64,000 nucleotides of DNA from an uncultured Polaromonas sp. (GCA_937863225.1 CALMEI010000040.1:124001-188000); one strand, 5' to 3'. Counted from the stretch's first letter, positions 19,826-29,788 are shown. A program made the numbers and translations. Notes: generated by a model from the letters alone, not told the origin.

Positions 19826-19960
19826 ATGAAACGCACTTACCAACCCTCTAAAGTTCGCCGCGCACGCACGCATGGCTTTTTGGCACGCATGAAAACAGCC
19901 GGTGGCCGTGCTGTCATCAATGCACGCCGCGCCAAAGGCCGCAAGCGTTTAGCTGTCTAA
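19826..19960 (+). CDS. rpmH: 50S ribosomal protein L34
   Basis: A 44-residue, highly basic ribosomal protein. The translation begins [18 protein letters not shown] and ends [11 protein letters not shown], matching the family along its whole length. The ATG is at 19826 and the TAA at 19958-19960. It heads the conserved rpmH-rnpA-yidD-yidC order. No dnaA gene is found on its other side, unlike many bacteria, so the origin is not obviously next to it here. Confidence 0.98.
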   Translation: MKRTYQPSKVRRARTHGFLARMKTAGGRAVINARRAKGRKRLAV

Positions 19961-20024
19961 TTTTTAGACTTCTTAACGCAGTTTGGCAGCCTCTGGTATC
20001 GTTTTTAACCCTTCGTAACAAACC

Positions 20025-20399
20025 TTGCAGCGCATTGTCGCCAAAGCACAGTTTGCCGCTGTGATGCAAGGACAAATTGTGGCCAGAACACCCCATTTTG
20101 CTATGCATCAAGTGCCACTGTCGTTGCCTTTATTCAATCTGGCAGAGCCTTATTTAGGGGTAGTGGTGCCAAAACGATGGGCCAAACGCGCTGTCACGCG
20201 CAACACCATCAAGCGCCAAATCTATGCTGTGAGCACCGACATGTCCCAACAAAACCCTTCACCATTTCAAGCACTCGCCTACGTGGTTAGGCTGAAATCT
20301 GGGTTTGATCGCGCAGAGTACATCAGTGCCACATCGGACAAGCTAAAAGCCGCCGTTCGTTCTGAATTGCAGCATCTTTTCAAAACATTGGCAGCGTGA
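20025..20399 (+). CDS. rnpA: Ribonuclease P protein component
   Basis: The basic protein subunit of RNase P, which assists the catalytic RNA in 5' maturation of tRNA. The 124 residues include KAQFAAVMQGQ near the start, GVVVPKRWAKRAVTRNTIKRQ (read here in pieces) as the RNR-type RNA-binding signature, and a basic C-terminus. A stop codon at 20016 limits the 5' end, so translation must begin at TTG 20025; the next ATG is too far inside. The stop overlaps the start of yidD. Confidence 0.93.
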   Translation: MQRIVAKAQFAAVMQGQIVARTPHFAMHQVPLSLPLFNLAEPYLGVVVPKRWAKRAVTRNTIKRQIYAVSTDMSQQNPSPFQALAYVVRLKSGFDRAEYISATSDKLKAAVRSELQHLFKTLAA

Positions 20400-20689
20400 T
20401 GATGACCCTCACCGCATTGCCGCAACAATTTTTGATGGGTGTTGTTAAAGCCTATCGCTTGTTGTTAAGCCCTTGGTTGGGTTCAGGCTGCCGCTTTGAA
20501 CCAACTTGCTCAGTGTATTCATTGCAAGCTCTAGAACAGCACGGTGCTGCCAAGGGCAGTTATTTGACTTTGAAGCGTATTGGTCGCTGCCACCCATGGT
20601 GCGATGGTGGAACCGATCCTGTACCGCACATTTTTTCATTTTTCGCATCCAGTTCAACCCATTCTTCTGAAGAAAAAACAGCCTCATGA
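20399..20689 (+). CDS. yidD: Membrane protein insertion efficiency factor YidD
   Basis: A 96-residue protein that helps YidC-dependent membrane insertion, associated with the inner membrane by an amphipathic N-terminus. The family signature is complete: AYRLLLSPWLGSGCRFEPTC (residues of the type YxxxxSP...CRFxPTCS), then SLQALEQHG and GRCHPWCDGGTDPVP. The ATG at 20399 overlaps the rnpA stop; a second ATG follows at 20402. The stop overlaps the yidC start by ATGA. Confidence 0.96.
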   Translation: MMTLTALPQQFLMGVVKAYRLLLSPWLGSGCRFEPTCSVYSLQALEQHGAAKGSYLTLKRIGRCHPWCDGGTDPVPHIFSFFASSSTHSSEEKTAS

Positions 20690-22404
20690 ATGATATTCGC
20701 CGTACGATTTTGTGGGTCATTTTTGGCTTTTCCATGATTTCTTTATGGGATCAATGGCAGGTTTATAACGGTCAAAAACCCACATTTGGACTCGCTCAGT
20801 CCACCAAAGTAGCTCCAGCACAAGTCACTGGCACTGGAAGTAGCGCCGTCAACAGCACACAAAACGCTACAAATACAATAGCACCTCAGGCAACAAATAC
20901 ACCGTCAGCAGCTCAAAATAGCATCATTACGCCTGCCGCTAATGCACCCGCAGTGCCGAAAGAGCGTTTTGAAGTATCGACCGATGTGCTCAAACTCACC
21001 TTCGATACTGAAGGCGGCTCTCTGGTGCATTCTGAGTTTTTGCAACATGTTGACATGGACAACAAAACCAAAGGCGTGGTATTGCTGGACGACAGCAAAG
21101 AGCGCGTTTATATGGCACAAACCGGTTTGATTGGTGCGTCTAATTTGCCAAACCACAAAACCGTGATGGCTATCGCTCCAGGCTCACGGAAATTTGAAGG
21201 CGATGCCAAAACATTGGTGATCAAATTTGAATCACCTGATGCTGGTGGTGTAAAGTTGGTCAAAACCTATACCCTCAAGCGCGACGGTTATGACATCGCT
21301 GTCAAGCACGAAGTGGTGAACACCGGCACTGCCCCTGTAACACCGCAACTATATTTGCAAATTTTGCGGGATGGCAACAAATTGGCCGGTGAGTCCTCGT
21401 TCTATTCCACCTTCACCGGACCAGCCGTTTACACAGAAGCTAAAAAATTCCAAAAAATAGAGTTCACCGATATTGACAAAAACAAAGTGGATGCTGAGAA
21501 GCAAGCCAGCAATGGCTTTATCGCCATGGTGCAGCATTACTTTGTAAGTAGCTGGATTTTGCCTGACGGCATCAAACGTGATTTGTTCACACGCAAAGTG
21601 GACACCAATCTGTATGCGGTGGGCATGATCACCACCTTAGAGCCCATCGCCGCGGGTGCATCAAAAACAGTTGAATCACGCTTCTTTGTTGGACCCCAAG
21701 TTGAAAAAACCTTAGAGACCATCACACCTGGACTTGAGTTGGTCAAAGACTACGGCTGGCTGACCGTCTTAGCCAAGCCTTTGTACTGGTTGCTGGATGC
21801 TTTACACCGTTTTATTGGCAATTGGGGCTGGGCGATCATTGCCTTGGTACTGTTACTGAAAATTGCGTTTTATTGGCTTAACGCTAAAGCCTATTCGAGC
21901 ATGGCCAAAATGAAAGCGGTGAACCCGCGTATCACCGCCATGCGCGAACGCCTGAAAGACAAGCCGCAAGAAATGCAACAAGAGATGATGAAAATCTACC
22001 GTGAAGAAAAAATCAACCCGATGGGTGGATGCTTCCCCATCATGGTTCAAATTCCGGTTTTCATTGCCTTGTATTGGGTGTTGCTCAGCTCGGTTGAAAT
22101 GCGCAATGCGCCTTGGGTGATGTGGATACGCGATTTGGCCTCGCCCGATCCTTATTACATTTTGCCCGTGGTGATGACCTTGACCACCATGCTGCAAACG
22201 GCACTCAACCCTGCACCACCAGACCCTCTGCAAGCCAAAATGATGTGGTTCATGCCATTGGCCTTCTCTGTCATGTTCTTCTTCTTCCCAGCAGGATTGG
22301 TCTTGTACTGGATCACCAACAACATCTTGTCCATCGCGCAGCAATGGCTCATCAACACCCGCATGGGCGTGCCACCGCAGTTTAATTTGCCGAAATTTAA
22401 ATAA
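20686..22404 (+). CDS. yidC: Membrane protein insertase YidC
   Basis: A 572-residue inner-membrane insertase/chaperone. It has an N-terminal membrane segment (about residues 6-24), a Ser/Thr/Ala-rich linker, a large periplasmic beta-sandwich domain (about 85-335) and a C-terminal five-helix insertase core with WGWAIIALVLLLKIAFYWL and NPMGGCFPIMVQIPVFIALY. The linker coding region at 20865-20912 is a forward copy of the dispersed repeat, giving a Thr/Asn/Ala-rich stretch in a part of the protein that tolerates variation. Gene order and overlap with yidD are standard. A strong terminator follows the stop. Confidence 0.97.
   Translation: MNDIRRTILWVIFGFSMISLWDQWQVYNGQKPTFGLAQSTKVAPAQVTGTGSSAVNSTQNATNTIAPQATNTPSAAQNSIITPAANAPAVPKERFEVSTDVLKLTFDTEGGSLVHSEFLQHVDMDNKTKGVVLLDDSKERVYMAQTGLIGASNLPNHKTVMAIAPGSRKFEGDAKTLVIKFESPDAGGVKLVKTYTLKRDGYDIAVKHEVVNTGTAPVTPQLYLQILRDGNKLAGESSFYSTFTGPAVYTEAKKFQKIEFTDIDKNKVDAEKQASNGFIAMVQHYFVSSWILPDGIKRDLFTRKVDTNLYAVGMITTLEPIAAGASKTVESRFFVGPQVEKTLETITPGLELVKDYGWLTVLAKPLYWLLDALHRFIGNWGWAIIALVLLLKIAFYWLNAKAYSSMAKMKAVNPRITAMRERLKDKPQEMQQEMMKIYREEKINPMGGCFPIMVQIPVFIALYWVLLSSVEMRNAPWVMWIRDLASPDPYYILPVVMTLTTMLQTALNPAPPDPLQAKMMWFMPLAFSVMFFFFPAGLVLYWITNNILSIAQQWLINTRMGVPPQFNLPKFK
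20865..20912 (+). repeat. Intragenic match to the dispersed repeat (in yidC linker)
   Basis: GCTACAAATACAATAGCAC, then CAGGCAACAAATACA, then CCGTCAGCAG follows the repeat consensus through GCTA, AATAGCAC, GGCAATAAATAC and the CGGCTACAG equivalent. It lies in the variable linker after the first membrane segment. Confidence 0.65.
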
Positions 22405-22423
22405 AGATTTAATTCTTATATCA

Positions 22424-22450
22424 AAGGGTCGCCGTTAGCGACCTTTTTTT
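22424..22450 (+). terminator. Intrinsic terminator after yidC
   Basis: GGTCGC (22427-22432), loop CGTTA and GCGACC (22438-22443) are followed by seven T residues. This is a strong rho-independent terminator. It separates the rpmH-yidC operon from the AT-rich DUF262 gene, so that gene has its own transcription unit. Confidence 0.9.
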
Positions 22451-22663
22451 ATTTGACAAGCCAAATTAATGAAGGCTAGATGGTGCTTAGATTTTAGGGC
22501 AATCTAAATATTATTTTCCAAGACCTGACTCCATAAGGTGACTAATTCAATACAGAAGAACTACAGATTACTGCATAATTAGTGTGTCAACACATCCATG
22601 AGAGTGGGTATGGCTTACAAAGCCCCAGCCTAACCTCATCACTTACTTTGAAGGAAAATAAAT

Positions 22664-24463
22664 ATGGGATTTGAAGCAGTTAGTGAAAACATCCGTGGAT
22701 TATTATCAGCAAATAAAATTTACCATATTCCAAGATTTCAGCGAGAGTTTTCGTGGGAAGTCAAAAATTATAAAGAAATCTTAAATGATATGTTGTATCA
22801 AATATCGGTTGTTAAAGAAGGCACCCCCACACTTAAAACCTCCCAGTATTTTTTAGGAAATATGCTTTTTTTAGGAGGAAAAGAGAAAGGTGAAGTTGCC
22901 GTTATAGATGGTCAACAACGTTTAACTACTCTCACAATATTACTAGCTGCAATTCGAAATAAGCTATATGAAATCCACGCCGATAATCGCGAAACCGCTG
23001 CGAATAAACAACTAGCAAAAGACTATGCTGATACTACGCAAGAGTTCCTTATTAAGAGAGTTGATGGCGTACCAAAAAGAATTATTCAGACGAGTTCCAC
23101 ATACCCATATTTCACTCAGACTATTCAAGACTACGACACTAGAAACCCTGCAGCAAAACCGACAACTGATGAGGAAGATTTGTTGATGGAAGCGTTCAAT
23201 TTTTTCTTGGAGCAATTATCAGAGAGCAAATTAAAAAGACTATTTATTAAGAATGATTCCAAGCACCATATCAAATATATTGAAAAATTAAAAGTGTTGC
23301 GTGATCAAATTTTGCAGTCGCAAGTAATCGCTATCTACGCCAGTGAAAAAGACCAAGCTAACCAAATTTTTGAAAATATAAATTCGAAAGGTAAGCCGTT
23401 ATCAAAAGTTGATTTAATAAAAAATTACATTTTTACTTATGTTGAACCCACTTCTGGCGGCGGTGTAGATGAGGTTAAAGATCTTTGGAAGAAAAATGCA
23501 AAATTTTTATTTGATTCAAACCTAACTTTAGAAGAGTTCTTCCTACACTACTGGAAAGCAAGATTCCCCGAAGATAAGGCAAATGCAAATAACTTGTATG
23601 ACAAGTTTACGACAAGGTATAAATCGGAAAATCCGCGTATTACAAATGAGCTTGGAAACTTTGTTAACGAAATGTATCGTGCAATATTCGAGTACGAAAA
23701 AATTATTCAACCTAATTTAAATAAATACAAGAAACAAGAACACAAATACGAATATGAAACCTTGGACTCTATTGCTAAATTTAAAGGCATACAGGTTCGA
23801 CCTGCTCTTTTATCACTGTACCTTCGGGAGAAAGAGGGAAATCTCAAAGTTGACAAAAAAATTAAGCACTCTTTGTTACGATTTTTATCTGATTTTCATT
23901 TCGTTGCGTTTGGCTCTGGTGTCAATCTTCGCTCAAACAAAGTAACAGAGCCATGCACAGCTTTTTCAAAAGAGATTACGGTAGCTTGCTCAAGAACAGA
24001 TATACAAAATGCAATTCAAAATCTCAAAGTAAAATTGCGCAAATTAATAGATAAAGAACATTTTATTCAGGAGTTTCAAAGGCTTGAATTCTCAAAATCA
24101 GCATCAAGGCTGGGTCAATCTAATTTTCCAACAAGCTATGCAATCAAAAGAATTGCAATGAGTATGGACGGGAGGGACTATGACGATGGAAATAGTTCTA
24201 TCGAGCACATTCAGAATGAAAGTCAAGATGAATATACTAAAAACGTCGGAAACTTAATCGTTTTAGAAACAAAGCTCAATAACGATTTAGGCAATAAAAC
24301 TATAACTAATTACAGCCAAAAGAGAGTTTATTATGCTAAAAGCCAGTATGAAATGACTAAGGAGTTTGCAAAAAAACAAAAAATTTTTGCGAACGAAGTA
24401 GCTATCAATGTTAGAGCTGAAAATTTAGCCAATCAATTTTGGGATATTTTCGCTGAAGAGTAA
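22664..24463 (+). CDS. DUF262/DUF1524 protein, GmrSD-like putative type IV restriction or defence nuclease
   Basis: A 599-residue protein that is clearly more AT-rich than its neighbours. The N-terminal DUF262 (ParB/Srx-like) part shows YHIPRFQREFSWE (about residues 21-33) and the nucleotide-binding signature VIDGQQRLTTLTILLA (about 85-100). In the middle, QIFENINSKGKPLSKVDLIK is a family hallmark. The C-terminal DUF1524 His-Me/HNH part shows SSIEHIQNES and then VGNLIVLETKLNNDLGNK (about 508-545), retaining the EH pair, Asn and Lys. In GmrSD-type systems DUF262 binds and hydrolyses nucleotides and DUF1524 cuts modified phage DNA. AAGGA precedes the ATG. It sits alone between yidC and mnmE, without integrase or partner genes. 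The defence role is inferred from the family. Confidence 0.85.
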   Translation: MGFEAVSENIRGLLSANKIYHIPRFQREFSWEVKNYKEILNDMLYQISVVKEGTPTLKTSQYFLGNMLFLGGKEKGEVAVIDGQQRLTTLTILLAAIRNKLYEIHADNRETAANKQLAKDYADTTQEFLIKRVDGVPKRIIQTSSTYPYFTQTIQDYDTRNPAAKPTTDEEDLLMEAFNFFLEQLSESKLKRLFIKNDSKHHIKYIEKLKVLRDQILQSQVIAIYASEKDQANQIFENINSKGKPLSKVDLIKNYIFTYVEPTSGGGVDEVKDLWKKNAKFLFDSNLTLEEFFLHYWKARFPEDKANANNLYDKFTTRYKSENPRITNELGNFVNEMYRAIFEYEKIIQPNLNKYKKQEHKYEYETLDSIAKFKGIQVRPALLSLYLREKEGNLKVDKKIKHSLLRFLSDFHFVAFGSGVNLRSNKVTEPCTAFSKEITVACSRTDIQNAIQNLKVKLRKLIDKEHFIQEFQRLEFSKSASRLGQSNFPTSYAIKRIAMSMDGRDYDDGNSSIEHIQNESQDEYTKNVGNLIVLETKLNNDLGNKTITNYSQKRVYYAKSQYEMTKEFAKKQKIFANEVAINVRAENLANQFWDIFAEE

Positions 24464-24869
24464 ATGCGCAACTTAGCAATTGCATATTCAATCCGGCAAC
24501 AGGCGCACTCAACTTTTTGCTCCATTATCTATCTGTGCGCCAACCACAGACTGCTAAATGCACACAGCATCATCAGTTGTTCAGTGTACTTGGCCAATCC
24601 TTAATCGCGAATGAATGAGTCAGGCTGACCATCCCTGTGCAAAAAAACAACCAAATACATTTGTAATAGTAACGCTAGCTTTAATTTGGTATTTGGAGCG
24701 AACGCGGCTGAGGTTGGCATGTCTTGCTTCACAAAACAATAACGCTTCATACAACTCAGCGGTTGGATGAGTTTTGCAGATTTTTTTCAGCTGATTTTTG
24801 ATGCATCTGAAAACTAGCAAAATTTGAAATTGCAATTTTAGACTGTTCGAATCGTGGACAATTGCAGCT
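24464..24869. other. 406-bp gap between the DUF262 gene and mnmE
   Basis: I see no convincing gene. The only structure found is a 12-bp palindrome AAATTGCAATTT at 24827-24838, close to the mnmE start and possibly a control site. A minus-strand frame crosses the region but continues antisense into mnmE and resembles nothing I recognise. The composition is intermediate between the AT-rich gene and mnmE, so the right border of the acquired DNA may lie here. Confidence 0.4.
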
Positions 24870-26336
24870 ATGAATGCTTTTGCCATTTCTAACAACACCC
24901 CTATTATTGCCATTGCCACTGCACCCGGGCGAGGAGCGGTGGGCATTGTTCGTGTGTCGGGTCCGCATCTCACCCCACTCATTCTGGCTCTTTGTGGCCG
25001 CGAATTGAAACCCAGAGAAGCCACCTATTTGCCCTTTCTTGATGCCAGTGGTACGGTAATTGACCGTGGTCTGGCTTTGTATTTCCCAGCACCGCATTCC
25101 TTCACGGGTGAAGACGTGTTGGAACTGCAAGCACATGGCGGTCCGGTGGTTTTGCAATTGTTGGTCACACGCTGTTTAGAAGCCAGTGCCGAAATTGACA
25201 CCACGACTCAACAAGCCCGATTAAATGGTTTGCGCCTTGCACAGCCTGGCGAATTTACCCAGCGCGCATTTTTAAACGACAAGATGGACTTGGCGCAAGC
25301 TGAAGCTGTGGCCGATTTGATCGATGCCAGCACAGAAGCGGCAGCGCGTGGTGCAGCACGCAGTTTATCGGGGGAATTCTCTAAAGAAATTCACACATTG
25401 CTCGACGCATTGGTCCATTTGCGCATGTTGGTTGAAGCGACTTTGGACTTTCCAGAAGAAGAAATTGACTTCTTGCAAAAAGCAGATGCCACGGGTCAGT
25501 TGCAACAGTTGCAAACCCTGCTGGAGCGGGTGATGCAACGCACCAGCCAAGGTGCGCTGCTGCGCGAAGGTATCAAGGTCGTCATTGCAGGACAACCCAA
25601 CGCGGGCAAATCGTCACTGCTCAACGCACTGGCTGGCGCTGAACTGGCCATCGTCACCCCCATCGCAGGCACCACGCGCGATAAAGTGCAGCAGACGATT
25701 CAAATCGATGGAGTGCCGCTGCATATCATCGATACAGCTGGCTTGCGCCAGAGTGACGATGAAGTTGAAAAAATCGGCATTGAACGCGCTTGGGCTGAAA
25801 TTCAAAGTGCTGACGCCGTGGTGTTCTTGCATGATTTGGTCCGCTGGAATGACATGCAAGAATCTAACAGCTACCAAGCTGCTGATGCTGCCATCGCCGA
25901 CCAGATCGCCAGTTTGTTACCCCAACGCGTCCCCGTGCTACAGGTGTGGAACAAGGTGGATGCCGTTGGGCCACAGCAAGCTGCACAAGCCATCGCGCCT
26001 ACCATCACGCAAATGACCGATAGCGTCAATATCCTCTTATCCGCCAAAAGCGGTCAAGGTCTAGAAACACTGCGGCATACCTTACTTGAAGTGGTAGGCT
26101 GGCAACCCGCATCTGAAGGCACTTACATTGCCAGAGAGCGCCATGTGCAAGCATTGCGCCAAGTGCGTGTGCACTTGGATTTAGCCAGCAGCCAACTCAA
26201 TGCCAAATCCCAAGCGCTGGATTTACTGGCTGAAGAGCTGCGTTTGGCTCAAAACGATTTGAACGCTATCACGGGAGAGTTCACCTCAGACGATTTGTTG
26301 GGTGTGATATTTTCTAAGTTTTGTATTGGCAAATAG
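24870..26336 (+). CDS. mnmE: tRNA uridine-5-carboxymethylaminomethyl synthesis GTPase MnmE
   Basis: A 488-residue GTPase that, with MnmG, modifies U34 of several tRNAs. The N-terminal tetrahydrofolate-binding domain begins [20 protein letters not shown]. The G domain shows G1 [17 protein letters not shown] (about residues 237-253), [10 protein letters not shown] (G2), [13 protein letters not shown] (G3) and WNKVDAVG (G4). The C-terminus ends FCIGK, the catalytic cysteine motif. In many genomes it follows yidC directly; here the DUF262 gene intervenes. Confidence 0.97.
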   Translation: MNAFAISNNTPIIAIATAPGRGAVGIVRVSGPHLTPLILALCGRELKPREATYLPFLDASGTVIDRGLALYFPAPHSFTGEDVLELQAHGGPVVLQLLVTRCLEASAEIDTTTQQARLNGLRLAQPGEFTQRAFLNDKMDLAQAEAVADLIDASTEAAARGAARSLSGEFSKEIHTLLDALVHLRMLVEATLDFPEEEIDFLQKADATGQLQQLQTLLERVMQRTSQGALLREGIKVVIAGQPNAGKSSLLNALAGAELAIVTPIAGTTRDKVQQTIQIDGVPLHIIDTAGLRQSDDEVEKIGIERAWAEIQSADAVVFLHDLVRWNDMQESNSYQAADAAIADQIASLLPQRVPVLQVWNKVDAVGPQQAAQAIAPTITQMTDSVNILLSAKSGQGLETLRHTLLEVVGWQPASEGTYIARERHVQALRQVRVHLDLASSQLNAKSQALDLLAEELRLAQNDLNAITGEFTSDDLLGVIFSKFCIGK

Positions 26337-26384
26337 TTTTCGGTTTCAGCCGCAGCTGAACTTTTGTTTTCATACAATGTCTGA

Positions 26385-27098
26385 ATGACACCTCAACACA
26401 TCAAAATCACATTCCACGACACAGTGATTGTGAAATATTTGTCGATTTTTGCCGGTATTTTGGTTCTGACAAGTTTGTATGGCGATATTGGTAATTTGTA
26501 TTTTGGACGTAGCCTTTCGGTAGATTTAGCCAAACACCTGATGAACACGGCCAGAGAAGGCAACCTGAGCAGCTATTTCAGCGCCCTTTTGTTACTGGGT
26601 GCTGCTGCTTTGTTATCCGTGATTTATTTCTTCCATCGACAAACAAACAACATCTACACCCGCAAATGGTTGGTCTTGGCGATTGGTTTTTTGCTGATGT
26701 CTTTTGATGAAGCCATATCCATACACGAACTCCTCATCATGCCTACACGCAAATTAATTGCTATGGATACATATGGAATCTTTCATTTCACGTGGGTTAT
26801 TCCCGCATTGGTATTGATAGTGATATTGGGGCTTTATTTTTTTCGTTTCGTATTACATCTAGCACCCCCAACAGGTATGCAATTCGTCATTGCCGCTGCC
26901 ATGTTTTTGGGTGGTTGTGTTGGATTTGAAATGCTGGGTGGATGGTGTGCGGAGCAATATGGTTTTAACCATTTGAGTTACATTGCTTGCACCAATACTG
27001 AAGAAGCCTTGGAAATGGCTGGCATCATATTATTTATTAAGAGCTTATTTGCCTATATCAAAAAATTGGCCATCACCATGGAGATCGAAACCATTTAA
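26385..27098 (+). CDS. Polytopic membrane protein of unknown function
   Basis: 237 residues with about six predicted hydrophobic segments. I do not recognise the family. Two polar clusters lie inside or beside membrane segments: MSFDEAISIHE (about residues 105-115) and NTEEALEMAG (about 204-213), and GFEMLGGWCAEQYG contains another acidic residue. A D/E-E-His-Glu plus Glu-Glu pattern within a membrane bundle could bind a metal or form a catalytic site, but that is inference. It stands between mnmE and malate synthase G on the same strand, with no close operon link to either (48-bp and 219-bp gaps). Confidence 0.75.
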   Translation: MTPQHIKITFHDTVIVKYLSIFAGILVLTSLYGDIGNLYFGRSLSVDLAKHLMNTAREGNLSSYFSALLLLGAAALLSVIYFFHRQTNNIYTRKWLVLAIGFLLMSFDEAISIHELLIMPTRKLIAMDTYGIFHFTWVIPALVLIVILGLYFFRFVLHLAPPTGMQFVIAAAMFLGGCVGFEMLGGWCAEQYGFNHLSYIACTNTEEALEMAGIILFIKSLFAYIKKLAITMEIETI

Positions 27099-27215
27099 TG
27101 GTTTATACACAAGCCTCAAGTCCGATAAGAAGTTATCATAGAGGCATCAACGCCATACCCTGGCGTTCAAGCACTGCCATTTGCGAAGACCGTCGCTTTA
27201 TGGAAACAGTGTGAT

Positions 27216-27285
27216 GCTATAAATTAAATAGCAAACTAGGCAATAAATACGCCGCATAAAGCCATAATTAGCATATATTTTTAAC
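27216..27285 (+). repeat. Dispersed repeat, copy 2 (between membrane protein gene and glcB)
   Basis: GCTATAAATTAAATAGCAA, then CTAGGCAATAAATACG, then CCGCATAAAGCC and CATATATTTTTAACG. It contains the GCTAT/ATAGC inverted repeat, the core and the terminal CATATATTTTT. It ends 32 bp before glcB and may shape its leader. Confidence 0.85.
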
Positions 27286-27317
27286 GAAAATACTGACCTT
27301 TTCTATCGGAGTTCCCT

Positions 27318-29558
27318 ATGTCTACCCCACGCACCACATCGCACCGTTTGCAAGTCGCTACCAATTTGCATGATTTTGTCAATTCTCAAGTCTTACCAGG
27401 CACCGGCGTGGACAGCGCCAAATTCTGGCAAGGTTTTGATGCCATTGTGGCGGATTTAGCACCCAAAAATATCGCGCTTTTAGCCGAGCGTGACCGCCTG
27501 CAAACAGAATTGGATGCATGGCACAAAGCCAATCCGGGTGAAATCAAAGACATGCCAGCCTATAAAGCTTTTTTAGAAAAAATCGGCTACATCGTTCCAG
27601 CACCTGCCACGGCGGATGCACAAATCACCACTGCCAATGTCGACAGTGAATTGGCCTTGCAAGCCGGACCACAGTTGGTGGTGCCAATTTTGAACGCGCG
27701 CTACGCTCTGAACGCTGCTAACGCACGCTGGGGCTCTTTGTATGACGCACTCTATGGCACAGACGCTATTCCAGAAACCGATGGTGCCGATAAAGGCAAA
27801 GGCTACAACCCAGTGCGTGGCAACAAAGTGATTGCCTTTGCACGCGCATTTTTAGATCAGGCTGCGCCCTTAGAAAAAGGTTCACACGCTGACGCCACCG
27901 TGTACCACGTCGAAAATGGCCAGTTGCTGGTCTCAACCTTGGGTGGCCAACGCACCGGCTTGAAAAATACAGCGCAATTTGTCGGCTACCAGGGCTTGGC
28001 AGCCGGTCCATCATCTGTTTTGTTGGTCAACAACGGCTTGCACATTGATATTCAAATTGACCGCAGTACCACCATTGGCCAAACCGATGTCGCTGGCGTG
28101 TCGGACGTGGTCGTGGAAGCCGCGTTGTCTACCATTTTGGACTTGGAAGACTCGGTTGCGGTGGTCGATGCTGACGATAAAGTTTTAGCCTACAGCAACT
28201 GGCTGGGCATTTTGAAAGGCACCTTAACAGAGTCCGTTGAAAAAGGTGGCAAAACGTTCACACGCGGTTTGAATGCCGACCGCTTTTACACCACGCCCAA
28301 TGGCAAAGGTGAAGTGCGTCAACATGGCCGCTCGTTGATGTTCTTGCGCAACGTTGGGCATTTGATGACCAACCCCGCCATTTTGTACACCGATGCAGCC
28401 AACACCGTGCGCGAAATACCGGAAGGCATATTGGACGCGGTGGTGACCGTAGCGATTGCTGTGCATGACCTCAAGCGCCCTGCCACCCAAACCATTGGCA
28501 ACTCGCGCACCGGTTCAATCTACATTGTGAAACCCAAAATGCACGGCCCTGCCGAGGTGGCCTTTGCATCCGAATTGTTTGGTCGCGTGGAACAACTGTT
28601 GGGCTTGCCGGCCAACACCGTCAAGCTCGGCATCATGGACGAAGAGCGCCGCACCAGTGTCAATTTAAAAGCCTGTATCGCAGCCGCGAAAGCGCGCGTG
28701 GCGTTCATCAACACCGGATTTTTGGATCGCACTGGCGACGAAATGCACACCGCCATGCACGCCGGCGCCATGATACGCAAAGCCGACATGAAAGCCAGCC
28801 AATGGATTCATGCCTACGAGAAAAACAATGTGCTGGTGGGCTTGTGCTGCGGTTTGCGTGGCAAAGCGCAAATCGGCAAAGGCATGTGGGCGATGCCTGA
28901 TTTAATGAAAGCCATGTTGGAGCAGAAAATTGCACACCCCAAAGCCGGTGCCAACACCGCTTGGGTGCCAAGCCCCACCGGTGCCACATTACATGCGCTG
29001 CATTACCACCAAGTGAATGTGAGCGCCATACAAGCTGAAATGCAATCCACCCATGCAGCACGTGATGCACAAGTGGAGCGTGACGCCTTGCTCCACGGTC
29101 TGTTGCACATCCCTGTCGCGTCTGCTGACGTGAGAGCCAAGTGGTCTGCCAGCGACATTCAGCAAGAGCTGGACAACAACGCGCAAGGCATTTTGGGCTA
29201 TGTGGTGCGCTGGATTGACCAAGGCGTGGGCTGTTCCAAAGTGCCCGATATCCACAACGTGGGTTTGATGGAAGACCGCGCCACTCTGCGCATCAGCAGC
29301 CAACACATTGCCAATTGGTTGCACCATGGGGTAACCAACGCGGCACAGGTCAACGCCACTTTTGAGCGCATGGCAGCTGTGGTGGACAGTCAAAACGCCA
29401 GCGATCCGTTTTACCAAAAAATGGCCGGCAACTTTGCCAAAAGCGCCGCCTACAAAGCGGCTTGCGATTTGGTCTTCAAAGGCATGGCGCAACCCAGTGG
29501 CTATACCGAACCATTGTTGCACGCCTGGCGTTTGAAGGTGAAAGCGGGAACAGCTTGA
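27318..29558 (+). CDS. glcB: Malate synthase G
   Basis: Condenses glyoxylate with acetyl-CoA to malate in the glyoxylate cycle and glycolate use. The 746-residue length fits the monomeric G form. Family segments are [47 protein letters not shown] (catalytic Arg region), [28 protein letters not shown] and [14 protein letters not shown] (catalytic Asp). GGAG lies before the ATG. A small membrane-protein gene begins inside its stop codon. Together with pckG it points to gluconeogenic growth on C2 compounds. Confidence 0.97.
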   Translation: MSTPRTTSHRLQVATNLHDFVNSQVLPGTGVDSAKFWQGFDAIVADLAPKNIALLAERDRLQTELDAWHKANPGEIKDMPAYKAFLEKIGYIVPAPATADAQITTANVDSELALQAGPQLVVPILNARYALNAANARWGSLYDALYGTDAIPETDGADKGKGYNPVRGNKVIAFARAFLDQAAPLEKGSHADATVYHVENGQLLVSTLGGQRTGLKNTAQFVGYQGLAAGPSSVLLVNNGLHIDIQIDRSTTIGQTDVAGVSDVVVEAALSTILDLEDSVAVVDADDKVLAYSNWLGILKGTLTESVEKGGKTFTRGLNADRFYTTPNGKGEVRQHGRSLMFLRNVGHLMTNPAILYTDAANTVREIPEGILDAVVTVAIAVHDLKRPATQTIGNSRTGSIYIVKPKMHGPAEVAFASELFGRVEQLLGLPANTVKLGIMDEERRTSVNLKACIAAAKARVAFINTGFLDRTGDEMHTAMHAGAMIRKADMKASQWIHAYEKNNVLVGLCCGLRGKAQIGKGMWAMPDLMKAMLEQKIAHPKAGANTAWVPSPTGATLHALHYHQVNVSAIQAEMQSTHAARDAQVERDALLHGLLHIPVASADVRAKWSASDIQQELDNNAQGILGYVVRWIDQGVGCSKVPDIHNVGLMEDRATLRISSQHIANWLHHGVTNAAQVNATFERMAAVVDSQNASDPFYQKMAGNFAKSAAYKAACDLVFKGMAQPSGYTEPLLHAWRLKVKAGTA

Positions 29559-29788
29559 ACTGGCTGGACCGATTTCCTCTGTGGTTGTTGATTGTGCTTG
29601 CGGTCTATTTGGGCATTGCACCCATACAGCCTGAGCCGCATTTGGTTGAAAAACTCCGCATGTTGAGCCAAGTCACTTTGACTCGCCCACTGGATATTTT
29701 CGACCTGCTGATGCACGCCACACCGATTGTTTTATTGGCAATACGGGTGTGGCGGCAGTTTGTGCGTGCCGGAAAATTGCCAAAGTAG
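29555..29788 (+). CDS. Small conserved membrane protein coupled to glcB
   Basis: A 77-residue protein starting at TTG 29555, which overlaps the glcB stop (TTGA), so translation is probably coupled. The sequence begins [19 protein letters not shown], has one or two membrane segments and contains [15 protein letters not shown] and [15 protein letters not shown] recall similar small proteins in Burkholderiales, sometimes loosely labelled RND-transporter related, but no function is established. No in-frame ATG is available nearby, so the alternative start is needed. The longer frame upstream is antisense-like overlap with glcB and is not used. Confidence 0.65.
   Translation: MNWLDRFPLWLLIVLAVYLGIAPIQPEPHLVEKLRMLSQVTLTRPLDIFDLLMHATPIVLLAIRVWRQFVRAGKLPK

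Noticed and set aside
22405-24869. Prophage or integrative element around the DUF262 gene
   Set aside because: No integrase, transposase, tRNA attachment site or terminal repeat was seen; a single acquired gene is the simpler reading.
24620-25024. 134-residue minus-strand frame across the DUF262-mnmE gap
   Set aside because: Half of it is antisense to mnmE, it has no ribosome site, and the intergenic half resembles no family I know.
26740-26777. Another intragenic repeat match in the unknown membrane protein gene
   Set aside because: Only AATTAAT and a few flanking bases agree; likely chance in AT-rich sequence.
28989-29621. 210-residue minus-strand frame within glcB
   Set aside because: It is a codon-bias shadow of malate synthase G; His/Cys/Val-rich composition and no motifs.
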